A stretch of 64,000 bases of DNA from Sphaerisporangium album (GTDB taxonomy: Bacteria > Actinomycetota > Actinomycetes > Streptosporangiales > Streptosporangiaceae). The notes beneath the pieces are model-generated. The model worked only from the letters and a program-made list of their open reading frames with translations, was not told the origin of the DNA and ran no database searches. Position 1 is the stretch's first letter, and each line of letters opens with the position of its first letter. The DNA is taken from NCBI RefSeq assembly GCF_003323745.1, contig NZ_QOIL01000017.1, forward strand, positions 124,001 through 188,000. The letters are read 5' to 3'. The translations under genes were made by a program, and so were the position numbers. Below are positions 57,701 to 60,664 of this stretch, piece by piece.

Positions 57701-60664
57701 CTCAGTGACGCAGTCGCGGCCGGCGACCAGATTGCGCCAGAAGGCGGCGAGGTCGGGCGCCTGCGGGTAGCGTCCGGCGAGGCCGATGATCGCGATCGCG
57801 TCGTCACCGGGCTCCGGGCGCTCGTCCGGCTCGCCGTGACGCGCGCCCGCGCGGCCCGGGTCGGAGAGCGGACGGTCGATCGCGTTGGCCGGTCCGGGTG
57901 CGGGGAGCACACCGTCGAGGCGGTCCTCGTCCCCGTGCAGGACGACGAAGCCGGTCCCGGAGGCGGCCAGGCCGCGCGTCAGCACGCCCAACCCGTCGGC
58001 GGTGGGCAGAGGCGTCATACCCGTGTCGCGCCGTGACCTCTCCAGCGCGTCCGCGCCGATGCGCATGCCGCCTTCGGCCCAGTACGGCCAGCCGATGGCC
58101 AGCGTCACGCCCGGACGATCATGGCGCCGCGCCCGCCGCCGCGCGAAACCCTCCAGATAGGCGTTGGCGTACGCGTAGGCGGCCTGCCCGGGGTTGGCCC
58201 GGGACGCGGCGAGGGAGGAGAAGACGAGGAAGAAGTCGAGGTCGTCGTCCTTGGTGGCGGCGTCGAGGTTCGCCACTCCGAGCGCCTTGGGCGCCACCAC
58301 GGCCTCGACGTCGGCGGCCTCCTTCCGGAAGTACAGCCCGTCGCGCTGCACCCCCGCGCAGTGGATCACGCCGTCGATCCGGCCGTACCGCTCGCGTACG
58401 GAGGCCAGCGCGCGTTCGACCTCGCCGGCGCGGGCCAGGTCGGCCCGGATGCCCGCGGTCCTGCTGACCACGACCGCGCGGGCACGGTAGTCGTCCTCGA
58501 GATGCCGGGCGACGAGCCGGCCGATGCCACCGGAGCCGCCGGCGATCACGTAGACGCCGTCCTCCTTGATCGGGACGGTTCCGTGGCCGAGGTCCTGCCG
58601 GACCCAGCGCCGCACCAGGCGTGCTCCTTCCCGGTAGCGGACCTCCGGTTCGGCGGACGCGTCCCGCACGGCGCGCGCCAGGCTTCGGGCGTCCGGCATG
58701 GTGTCCAGGCCCACGCTGCGACATCGCACCAGCGGGGTCTCGGCCGAGATGGTCCGGGCGAGCGCGCCGACCGCGTCGTGCGCGGGCTCCGGCTCGACGT
58801 CACGCGAGCCGTGGACGAACGTGAGCGTCACGGGCCTGCGCGGCTTCCGGCCGACGATCGCACAGGCCAGCGACCACATCGTCAGGCAGGTGTCCACTCC
58901 GTCGTCGCCGAGGGTCCCGAGCACCGCGAAGTGCCGGGGCAGGTCGCCCGTGCGGGACAGGTCGGCGAGCAGCGTCTCGGCCTGGCCGCGGCTGCGCGGA
59001 TCGAGCCGGTACGCCCGCTCGCCGGTCTTCTCGAACTCCGGGCCGGGCTCGACCCGGACGAGCCCGCCGCCGTACTCCGCCACGTCCCCCAGGGCGCCCG
59101 CAGGGGCGATCAGGACCAGCTCCCCAAGTTCGCCGAGTCCCCCGAGCTCGCCAGGCTCCCCAAGTTCGCGGCGTCCCCCAAGTTCGCCCCGTCCCTCAAG
59201 CTCCCCAAGCTCGCCGAGTCCCCCAAGTTCGCCCGGTCCCCCAAGTTCGCCGGGCTTCCCCGGTTCCCTGAGGTCTCCGAGGTCCCCGCGGCCGGCCTCG
59301 GCCTCCTCCTGCCGCACCCAGACGTCGCGGTAGCACAGGGTCCGCGTACTCGCGGCGGCGGCGTCCGGCCCGGGCGCCTCACCGGACGCCCCCGCGGGGC
59401 CGTCTTCGCTTCTCGCGTCCCGGCTCTCGTGCGGTTCCAGCGCCTTGTCCAGGCCCTCGTACGTGGCCGAAAGGTGGGCGGCGAGGCTGTCGATATCGCT
59501 GTACTCGAACAGCAGCGTCGGGTAGAGCCCCTGCCCGACCAGGCTTTCCAGTTCCTCGCCGAGCCGGACGAGCGTGACCGAGTCCAGGCCGAGCTCGTAG
59601 AAGCCCACTCCGGTGGGCACCTCGCCGGGACGCCGTCCGAGCTGGCCGGCGACCATGGCCCGTAGCCGCCCGACGAGCCCCTTGGAGGCCGCACGGCCCC
59701 CGTCCGCGCGCGCGGACAGGGTCTCGGACGTATCAGTCCTCGCCGCCCCAAGCTCGGACATTTGGGACCCCGACGTGCCGGACCCGGACGTCCCAGAGGT
59801 GGGCGCGTTGATGTCGAGGAGCTTCTCCATCAGACCGGGGTGCCTGATGCGCTTGCAGGACAGGCCCGTGAACCCGGCGACGAAGCGGCCGCCCTCGTCG
59901 TAGAGGCCGTAGTCGTTGGTGATGACGTCGCCGGAAGGGGCGAGCGTCTCAGGGCGCGGGGCGTACACGTGGAAGGCGTCGCCGAGACGCTCGGGCGCGC
60001 GGAACTCGCGGACGTAGACAGGGATGAACGGCTCCTCGCCCGAGGCGCGGGTCTGTCCCAGGCCCGCGATGGTGGAGGCGTCCAGCGCGGCCGGATGCAG
60101 GTGGAAGCGCTCGTGCCCCGGCTCGGGGGCGGTGAGCCGCAGCTCGGCGAGCAGGTGGCCGCGGCCGTGGTAGAGCCGCCCGGCGCACTTCATGGCGTCG
60201 CCGTGCCGGATGTCCTCGGCCCGGGCGCGGGCGTACAGGTCCTCCATCTCGCCGCGCCTCTCCGCGCCGTCCTTCAGCGCGGACACCTCGATCGGCCCGG
60301 GCGGCTCCCGATCGGTGAAGGCCAGCGTGCCGGAGAGGTTGCGCCGCCAGGCGGACAGCGGCGTCCCGTCCCTCACCCAGCGGCTCTCGGCCAGCAGCGC
60401 GTGCTCGCCGTCGCGCGCCTCGCCGACGACGACGCGCAGCTCACGGTCGGCGTGCTCGCCGGTCGCGACGGCCTCGGTGAAGAGCACCTCGCGGAGGATC
60501 GCCCGGCGGTGGTCCCATCCCGCCGCCGCCAGCGTGCGGTACACGAGGTCGAAGAAGACCACGCCGGGCATGACGGACACTCCGTGCACGCGGTGGTCAC
60601 GCATGATGAACTCGGAGTGCTTGAGCAGGGTGTGACTCTCGATCGCCGCCATATGTTCAGGCAC
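36413..60664 (-). CDS. lnmJ: Giant trans-AT polyketide synthase ending in DUF-SH-TE (LnmJ-like)
   Basis: An 8083-aa assembly-line protein without any AT domain. Domain order: DH-ACP-KR | KS1-(dead ACP-like insert)-ECH-ACP | KS2-DH-KR-cMT-ACP | KS3-KR-ACP | KS4-ACP-ACP-DUF-SH-TE. Four KS domains, all with Cys (1120, 2531, 4603, 6056), EAHGTG and a K-x-N-x-GH motif, so all look able to condense. The first module is split: its KS is the C-terminus of the preceding protein. The terminal DUF-SH-TE matches leinamycin synthase LnmJ. Linkers carry in-frame 12- to 18-bp tandem repeats. GTG 60664 is the outermost start; ATG 60652 is as likely, with AAAAGGGG upstream. Overlaps of 4-8 bp with both neighbours indicate one operon. 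Details are in the domain entries. Confidence 0.95.
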   Translation of the reverse strand: MPEHMAAIESHTLLKHSEFIMRDHRVHGVSVMPGVVFFDLVYRTLAAAGWDHRRAILREVLFTEAVATGEHADRELRVVVGEARDGEHALLAESRWVRDGTPLSAWRRNLSGTLAFTDREPPGPIEVSALKDGAERRGEMEDLYARARAEDIRHGDAMKCAGRLYHGRGHLLAELRLTAPEPGHERFHLHPAALDASTIAGLGQTRASGEEPFIPVYVREFRAPERLGDAFHVYAPRPETLAPSGDVITNDYGLYDEGGRFVAGFTGLSCKRIRHPGLMEKLLDINAPTSGTSGSGTSGSQMSELGAARTDTSETLSARADGGRAASKGLVGRLRAMVAGQLGRRPGEVPTGVGFYELGLDSVTLVRLGEELESLVGQGLYPTLLFEYSDIDSLAAHLSATYEGLDKALEPHESRDARSEDGPAGASGEAPGPDAAAASTRTLCYRDVWVRQEEAEAGRGDLGDLREPGKPGELGGPGELGGLGELGELEGRGELGGRRELGEPGELGGLGELGELVLIAPAGALGDVAEYGGGLVRVEPGPEFEKTGERAYRLDPRSRGQAETLLADLSRTGDLPRHFAVLGTLGDDGVDTCLTMWSLACAIVGRKPRRPVTLTFVHGSRDVEPEPAHDAVGALARTISAETPLVRCRSVGLDTMPDARSLARAVRDASAEPEVRYREGARLVRRWVRQDLGHGTVPIKEDGVYVIAGGSGGIGRLVARHLEDDYRARAVVVSRTAGIRADLARAGEVERALASVRERYGRIDGVIHCAGVQRDGLYFRKEAADVEAVVAPKALGVANLDAATKDDDLDFFLVFSSLAASRANPGQAAYAYANAYLEGFARRRARRHDRPGVTLAIGWPYWAEGGMRIGADALERSRRDTGMTPLPTADGLGVLTRGLAASGTGFVVLHGDEDRLDGVLPAPGPANAIDRPLSDPGRAGARHGEPDERPEPGDDAIAIIGLAGRYPQAPDLAAFWRNLVAGRDCVTEVPAGRWDHDAYYDPEPGREGRTYGRWGGFLDGVDRFDRAFFGISRRDAERMDPQERLFLQTCWHTLEDAGYPPDALAGESVGVFAGVMWNHYQMVEGGEGGVAPPAMHAAIPNRVSYTFDFDGPSLALDTSCSSSLTATHMAAESLRRGECTLALAGGVNVTVHPQKYLQLAQGRFLSADGRCRAFGKDAGGYVPGEGVGAVLLKPLCRARRDGDHIYGVIRASAVNHTGRTSGATVPSPSSQAALIGTAVRRSGWDPSTIGYVEAHGTGTSLGDPIEVEGLRKALTTSGGGSVAIGSVKSNIGHLEGAAGIAGLTKVLLQMRHRRLVPSLHADEPNPRIDFADTPFHVQRELAPWPRPAGGTPRRAGVSAFGAGGANAHILVEEHVLSGEPAASSGDGPCLFLLSARSRHALREYAQAYVSFLEDVRGPDAHPRAAERVAALLGIPADQVDTREPLGDLGLDAAALLQLNGGPALTLDSTVDDLAALESTSAAPESASASTAARPDRAADFPGSAAGRPDRAADVPGPTAGRPGAARTNAADVSLADLAYTSQVGRTALPVRLALVVTDLAALRAGLAAFARGDDLGADGYSGTADADASGDGLDADACVRLFRADRLRELAEHWTSGGHVPWQDCHPRRAGDEPHRVPAPTYPFQEERCWVGGWRSAGTEAPSPNVEPGPRRSAGPEASSLDVVAAGPRRSAGAETSSPDGEPAPHSRRPDGEALRFGVREGVAVVTMDAGPNMFTDELVSGLRDAFAQISAREDVKVVVVTGADKVFSMGGTPDALRTLSEGEGRFTDVPFLYEGMLKCDRPVIAAIQGHASGGGLAYGLYADVVLMAREGVYSANFMKFGFTPGMGATYVLEERFGRSLAHEMLFTGRSVSGEELERRGVNVTVLPQRDVLKVALRHARSIADLPLPALRALKQELAGRVLGRLTDVIASEVAMHERVLGQESASRVQDHFTKVQTFRGHTTSASTASLSTASLSTVAAPATSVPAASAFTGSAPVTSRPATSAFTGSAPATSASIGATRTPSAAATSVPASDLARVPVRPPASDAVRASDPVSGSVSRLDAADVRQVVMATLTAHLYLEPDEIDETQSFSAMGLDSIGTVEIVRDLNRRFDLDLDSVAVYDHPTIPQLVDHVLTTAADQDTPIDVPPANAPEHSPEHSPEHSPEHSPEHSPEHSPEPRPEPRPEPRPEPRPEHSPEHRPEAAPKTTVPRQRTGSPDVTGGPEPWISDPGSTDAGSAESAPAGSWTSGVGTVPANGNGQVRLGAPRAQSPAAVAPEGAMSDESGSFRIQLRPVGTSSAAPAASCLAAGAGRAAQTDAAPVPSDVPEERRQDPEPPDTGMPSASGDRSATGVAGGGAEQMDVAVIGMAGRFPDAPDLGTFWENLAAGRCSVREVPRDRFDVSAVYDPNRTAPGKTYSKWAAMLSDVDAFDAGFFTISPLEAEAMDPQQRLFLEEAWHALEDAGYAGRTGERRPWGAFVGCAAGDYARLLAAAGDVDSGHAFLGNTSSVLPARIAYLLNFGGPTLAVDTACSSSLVAVHLACESIRRGECEAALAGGVAVMTTAQMHVWCSRAGMLSPTGTCAPFDASADGIVLGEGVGVVVLKRLDRALADGDHVRAVIRGSGTNGDGATNGITAPSAASQAELLTAVHRRAGVTAGDIDYVEAHGTGTSLGDPIEAKALAQVFGGERDEGRFQGLGSLKANIGHTTTAAGIGGLLKVLLALEHRQLPPSPNFTTANPKIDFAKTSLRVVTELSDWRPGPSGRRTAAISSFGFSGTNCHVVVSELPDDATTSVTGPDDRTFRTPSVVSGLGARGGSGVGSVREGGGEVPVPGGQELPSPSVLSAVAASAGSAGSGVASGSPGGIEVVVPVSGRDERALSRLLTDLASHLAAHPELDVRDVAYTLAVGRAHLPVRVAVPARDLAELEVRLRSAATSPDHVSEGVAAQSHRSFGDVSGRAAEEVSASSDGARARRTDEMSASSGGAFGRAHGDADTSAYGGAEGGAEGGAEGGAEGGAEGGAEGGADTIAPAGSPADGLARRYVSGEDVDWAGLYRDRPGRRVPLPTYPFVRDRYWVQNPGTGRLTAGQPAAADRRGAESVSMERVEPEDWMVADHRIGDTPVLPGVASLVMAVQRCDLPLPLHISGVRWLRPFEVAAPRSITVSVAEVDGGTRFTLGAADDQGTSVPYAQGTLSGGAEGREPEVMDLAAITARCPERRSGDELYAAFDRAGLHYGPAFRVVRELRVGRLPELHGDRVREAQPGPVGECQAGRDEERQAGQVREAQTGLLGECQADEALAVLAEVPRVWGTAGSLQPGLLDGALQVIAALRPEDPSAPAIPFAVESVDVFRPLTGPARVHARRDGRDRYSVRLADERGRVCVTFTGVTLRARRHQQMIFVPAWRDAKPPGRVTTALSDDGLPPSPGDGRTVVAVPSGDGVRRSSDGGRVLVLHSSADEPVARALLGLHGDGRIAPLGENLPDLTTGAPFDTVYVLARTGDPEAAPEDDPCALAVFRLVKRLIGAGYGRRALTMKVVVAGALPVEDDEPVIPHAAGLIGLTRTIGAEYLRWTVGCVDVGAAPPKPEDLARRLRAEDCAEPLVALRERRLVRVLEPRPAAASASDAFGADAGESRRATASDTGPSRTGVPDPRPVTDLGTGPFRDGGVYLIVGGTGGIGQVLARYLARTVGARLALVGRGPTTAEVGRRIDELESLGGQAVHLRADVADPEAIRKAVAAAVERFGPLNGAFHAALVLRDMTLADMDEAAFSAVLAPKVRGTAALAEALRDQPLDFLAYFSSAASFVDAGGQANYAAASTFEDSYALRLAREGRPVSVVNWGFWGSVGAVARGGYADRFAALGIGSIEPREGVESLSRILREGPRQAVVVKGTSSGLARMGVRPGDPKAGHAVRAEELQRARAAFAAVDELARALLFRALRHVLPARGERASVAGLRRGLRVSDERGRLFDAALHILDASGLIRLDGGGGADGGVLTVLGDDAGTGPSPDGVTARFPDMEPHVRLLATCVDALADVLSGARDPMEVLFPGGQVGLVEQVYRGQSASDHFNRLLAAEAAQAARRAHDEDGRTVRLLEVGAGTGAATGFTLPALAETGVPVEFTYTDISPAFLRHGEQAFGERHPFVSYAMFDVERDPAEQGLQAEAYDVVLATNVLHATADIRRTLRNAARLLRPGGVLLVNEVTRAADFLTLTFGLTTGWWRFADGGRRLPHSPLLGALQWQDALRAAGLTPARTIGIPGTPVQDIDQCVLVAARQAAPSSGSLRTPVRAYIKRVFAEVLKYPTAEFGERLTFDNFGIDSLVSQNIVQRFEQDLGALPATLLFENLTIDELAEYLVDEHGERLRAFFGAADEDPAGDGKGSAGRGTGRHAETAGDEVRPATSQPTAPQAAGNREEGQRQEGQRQEGRRREQREPASLDIAIVGVTGCYPRSPDLDAFWRNLAQGTNCVTEVPEDRFALDGLFDPKRGRKNRTYSRWGGFIEGVDLFDPAFFGILPRDAEAIDPQERLFLETAWTLLEDAGYLGEHTREPSTGVFVGTMYGSYGRMAAAEGWPEGRFAGAHSAYWSIANRVSYVLDLRGPSFAVDSACSSSLTAIQLACESLRRGECALAIAGGVNLILHPAHHVALCSMNMLSAGDACKVFDASADGFVPGEGVGAVLLKPLAEAEADGDRIYGVVKGAFANAGGRTSGYTVPNPNAQADLVAEAVRRSGVDPRTISYIEAHGTGTALGDPIEIASLTKAFRATGDVPDQCAVGSVKANIGHLEGAAGIAGLTKVLLQMRHGRIAPCANLVTPNPKIDFAGSPLHPVTEPADWPRPVVEVDGVPRAFPRRAGVSSFGAGGANVHIVVEEYMPLDTEPDFAAASGGRGVAASQGGTAASPVDGSAVQDATGEEQLVLLSARTRDQLRLLAGRLADLAAKPDQDELSLRALAYTSQVGRAELPERLAARATGISELAHSLRAFSDTGRADGVVAGTAGADSGGLDLLDDGAGAAFVEALAERRQLAKLGRLWVAGVPVDWRALWPQPRPRRVTMPEYPFDRRRYWLPEPPPAEPATGPSVSIQSATARSATAPSATAPSTSAPSTAAPSTAAESTAVRPGRRVSEAVTVVLDEDADVRCTYLRPVWERSPLGDRDGGRDGRAAPRTALILGEDDRVGAELVRRLGAEGTRCVLATPGRAFERRGDDVYVLDLADAGDAKRLIEELARRDALPEALVQVLTDTFPGPDVAGLTAGLDRSFYPLLWMATAILEASKEPLRTVVAHVEDDGRSRPHHTALAAVLRTLALEHSRFSGANVALADAVPSVDAAVASDAVMASDTVMASDAVVAADEASAADAVEAVVMQGKPTATPATKTADAVDGAHVGGSGGPADIEGTVDYPSTVDYPSTVDYQGTVDYQGTVDPVEVAARVVDELGVPDCEATPENRVTELRYRDGIRWRKTLEAFRPAPAELRLRRGGTYLITGGAGAIGLAFAEFLAAHGPVNLVLTGRSTLDAATRARIDALPAVYVQADVRSAAGLRRLVEETHGRFGAINGVIHAAGVHRDARAVRKERADAEAVLGPKVLGTVLLDEALRDEPLDFLALFSSVAAETGNLGQVDYTYANAFLNGYAELREARGRGRTLSVCWPLWEEGGMTVDDVTRRMFERRWGSVPMGTEAGLTAFARGLAGSEACLVVVEGTKDRTERNMTNPPTDTTRGTTTQRVAGSANGRSPATDSDRSTDTTVGRFTETTTAPTTDPITETTTAPTVGMLADTTAHPLSGREAVAGPVDLDERVRADLRGVAAGFLLVDEDDVDLDADLQDSGFDSISMAELVDKVNGMYGIDLLPTILFESSNLTAFADHLVRSHPAEVEAAHRTHIREPEPAYTDNTTEPGPVRPAGIAVIGMAGMLPGSRDLEEFWRHLADGDDLVRPVPEDRAELRADPATAEVRAGFLDDVRSFDAALFGISPKEAATMDPQQRLFLQTVWRAIEDAGYRPSDLAGTSTGLFAGVSACDYDDLLREHGVPVEAHTASGVASCILANRVSHVLDLRGPSEAIDTACSSSLVALHRAVRAIESGECDTAIAGGVNLTLSPGLYVAFAESGMLSEDGACKTFDERADGYARGEGCGAVLLKPLAAALAGGDQILGVIRGSAVNHGGKGTSLTAPNPEAQARVLADAYRKAGVDPGTVSYIEAHGTGTRLGDPIEIEGMKKAFERLYAEWDRSAPELPHVAVASVKTNVGHLEAAAGIAGLLKVLLCMRHGELPPTIHFDRPNPYLRLDGTPFFVNDRLRPWDGVPDAAGVPVRRAGVSSFGFGGTNAHVVLEAYEPVRDVASGTRPGTDSGTGADSGTGLNPGSRAGGGPRLLVLSARTSEALEEYAGRLARFLEEHPDIDLARVAYTLQVGRESMAERLAVPADDLESAVRALTGGADAPDVHRGTVRKKARGRADTGATEPARAGWEGAHAADLARAWTAGADVPWRDLWPEPRPRRLALPSFPFERVEHWFKVPSQARTDERPAARSRAVRPGAAADAVPEPMRTRGAKARLRPARAGSVAERASEQGSGAEHGGSAKRGGGAQRPSRLRMSATRNPTTAPVRGPEPPQARDSRPTPGSTSPRPPIGIPESPQNGVSQPPRSGVSRPGSGVSQSPRSGVSRPSGSGVSGVRPSGAFAPGSDGVSSVAGVERMLRERLSGILGTDPAQVAVDTPFAELGLDSIFRMELVKGINAAFSLDLQASELYEYDTVERLSTAVETAIAGHTPTDTASPETDAPETATTQPATTDPATADPATTERALADPATADPIAEVPAAEVVIDERPVRGWRDGKRGLDGADGGSSGRPLDIPRRLSGPSAGSAKDRLAHLVSRVVGRELDAQRSFADNGLTSFEMLRVVSALEKQVGALRKTLLFDHPTVDDLAAHLAAEHGEAALQEPSEAPATTVDVADARNGRGGRDGRGADARTPLEPRGAGDMREAVHSQGARDAGAVPYADGGVSVVEKRRLPEWPELRDLVAGIEREHAKEGGLAGRDIAPLAFLGSARKGYLNFSEKDGNLLAWSYVGSEEYFPELIEEYAAYAERNGLKPNFLSMIPVGEVGGRPYTATPFGAVQRLDDLKAFTLKGGRMERLRYMVRRFSKNAECRTVEHRPGEDPEVDRQMAELVDQWGGGKQMVNPYVSVVRREIEGGALDTRRHRVFLTYRDEVLTNAVIITKIPSENAYLLDAEFYPKTMPLGGLEYAITRIIETLVAEGVTMFSFGASFGVQLEEDAPNAAGDVMEAMEELRSVGIFGEGNFQFKNKFRPVNVPIYLCRSAGPDRTSVADVILMIADPHVDTNAGAGTRTGADPYADADTKADINPNANADTAPSASTPAPSPAASTTGEQAARAAVLAAHGYNPVRIPADQVEIDLITDSWAELDSPYIRRRARELADRAAATPDVTELPGIGWLPFSLVVPTGSGRAAEALLCGAWPGRRGTVLHNGLFPTWYLSLADAGFEPVRIPGTEESGEIDVEALRTALDGRKDVSFVCVEVSDNAAGGYPIAPANLREVKRVAAGYGAPLVVDGARIVENAVFVADENGRPEWDVVKDIFQIADHATVSLSKDFGVTSGGLLATRDAAVAATVRERIATLGRTAGLHDRKVIAAALDDTAAVSAQVRMRMEAVATLWRGLADAGVPVVAPVGGHCVLLDVGRMPMLADHDHPLMSCLAWIYRETGVRGGPHLGREGCVRLAVPVGFGVAEAKDVAARLAAAYQEVTGEEATGHKAGHKAGHRAGRAAADVPRLVADRELRGAAAAQAEYRPAETVPEDVREALREGHRPRNENLAVLRERNPEVAERLVRTPDGDVEVFTAGSGPVLLLMHPFNIGAGVYAEQFAALADRYRLVSVHHPGVGRTTAAADITLDGIARLCHDVLRELGAEFPVHVAGWSFGALTALSFALRYPKDTASLILIAGSHRIGNRVGEINRLEVVAAEDFDHVIERSGSERLRDEREALVTTLLRSESMDPQIGLRYLDVFADRPDLLARLPEIAAPTLIVQGAHDTVIPGKTAHLLHGAIPDAEYAEIADAGHFPGLTSPGAVNSIVADFLGRVS
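39892..42997 (-). other. PKS module KS4-ACP-ACP (non-reducing, tandem ACPs)
   Basis: Residues ~5890-6925. KS4 Cys6056 (DTACSSS), a long Pro/Ser/Gly-rich linker with PRSGVSRP-type repeats, then two carrier domains: Ser6712 (LGLDSIF) and Ser6881 (NGLTSFE). The ACPs are not close copies of each other. With no reductive domain the beta-keto group is free. In leinamycin the last module carries the beta-alkyl branch before sulfur is added. Confidence 0.85.
43072..47368 (-). other. PKS module KS3-KR-ACP
   Basis: Residues ~4433-5865. KS3 Cys4603 (DSACSSS); a KR with a repeat-rich N-terminal part, GGAGAIG near 5475 and Tyr5614 (GQVDYTYANAF); ACP Ser5822 (SGFDSIS). No DH is present, so the predicted output is a beta-hydroxy unit unless a DH acts from elsewhere. 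Confidence 0.88.
44423..44494. repeat. 18-bp tandem repeat, four copies, inside the PKS gene
   Basis: Four consecutive units of GGTGCCCTGGTAGTCCAC type (the last two have CTCGGG for CCCTGG). In frame they encode VDYQGT/VDYPST repeats in the linker before KR3. Confidence 0.9.
47602..53587 (-). other. PKS module KS2-DH-KR-cMT-ACP
   Basis: Residues ~2360-4355. KS2 Cys2531; DH with His3115 (DHRIGDTPVLPG) and Asp3320 (LQPGLLDGA); KR with GGTGGIG near 3670 and Tyr3811 (GQANYAAAS); C-methyltransferase with SAM motif LEVGAGTGAATGF near 4090; ACP Ser4316 (FGIDSLV). Predicted output is an alpha-methylated, alpha,beta-unsaturated unit. Confidence 0.88.
51589..51670. repeat. 12-bp tandem repeat, about 6.8 copies, inside the PKS gene
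   Basis: Perfect head-to-tail copies of CCGCGCCGCCCT. On the coding strand they give a GGAE-type tetrapeptide repeat in the linker between KS2 and its DH. Perfect copies point to recent expansion and may be misassembled or vary between strains. Confidence 0.92.
54065..54206. repeat. 12-bp tandem repeat, about 12 copies, inside the PKS gene
   Basis: Units of CTGTGCTCGGGG and CGGGGCTCGGGG. Coding-strand translation is PEHS repeats interrupted by PEPR repeats, forming the linker between ACP2 and KS2 (about residues 2152-2200). Confidence 0.92.
54262..57808 (-). other. PKS module KS1-ECH-ACP (non-reducing, candidate beta-branch site)
   Basis: Residues ~953-2135. KS1 (Cys1120, DTSCSSS) is followed by its flanking subdomain, interrupted by an ACP-like segment whose Ser is Ala1452 (GDLGLDAAA) and so cannot carry pantetheine. 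A crotonase-fold ECH domain (~1712-1955; QGHASGGGLAYGLYADVV, FGFTPGMGAT) and an ACP with Ser2099 (MGLDSIG) complete it. With no KR, the beta-keto group stays free for HCS-type branching, and the ECH looks closer to the decarboxylating ECH2 (PksI) type than to ECH1. Confidence 0.83.
57815..60664 (-). other. PKS domains DH-ACP-KR (rest of the split module)
   Basis: Residues 1 to ~950 of the giant PKS. The DH has the HxxxGxxxxP motif starting at His24 and Asp195 in LHPAALDA. The ACP has Ser362 (LGLDSV). The KR follows the ACP instead of preceding it (GGSGGIG near 710; catalytic Tyr830 in GQAAYAYANAY). The order DH-ACP-KR agrees with my recollection of the first LnmJ module. The KS is supplied by the upstream protein. 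The KR's first subdomain contains a GELG-rich repeat (461-516). Confidence 0.88.
59119..59284. repeat. Degenerate GELG-coding repeat inside KR1
   Basis: About 165 bp of degenerate 9- to 12-bp units with CCCCAAGTTCGCC-like core. They encode a Gly/Glu/Leu-rich stretch (GELGGLGELGEL) within the structural half of the first KR, at residues 461-516. Confidence 0.85.
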
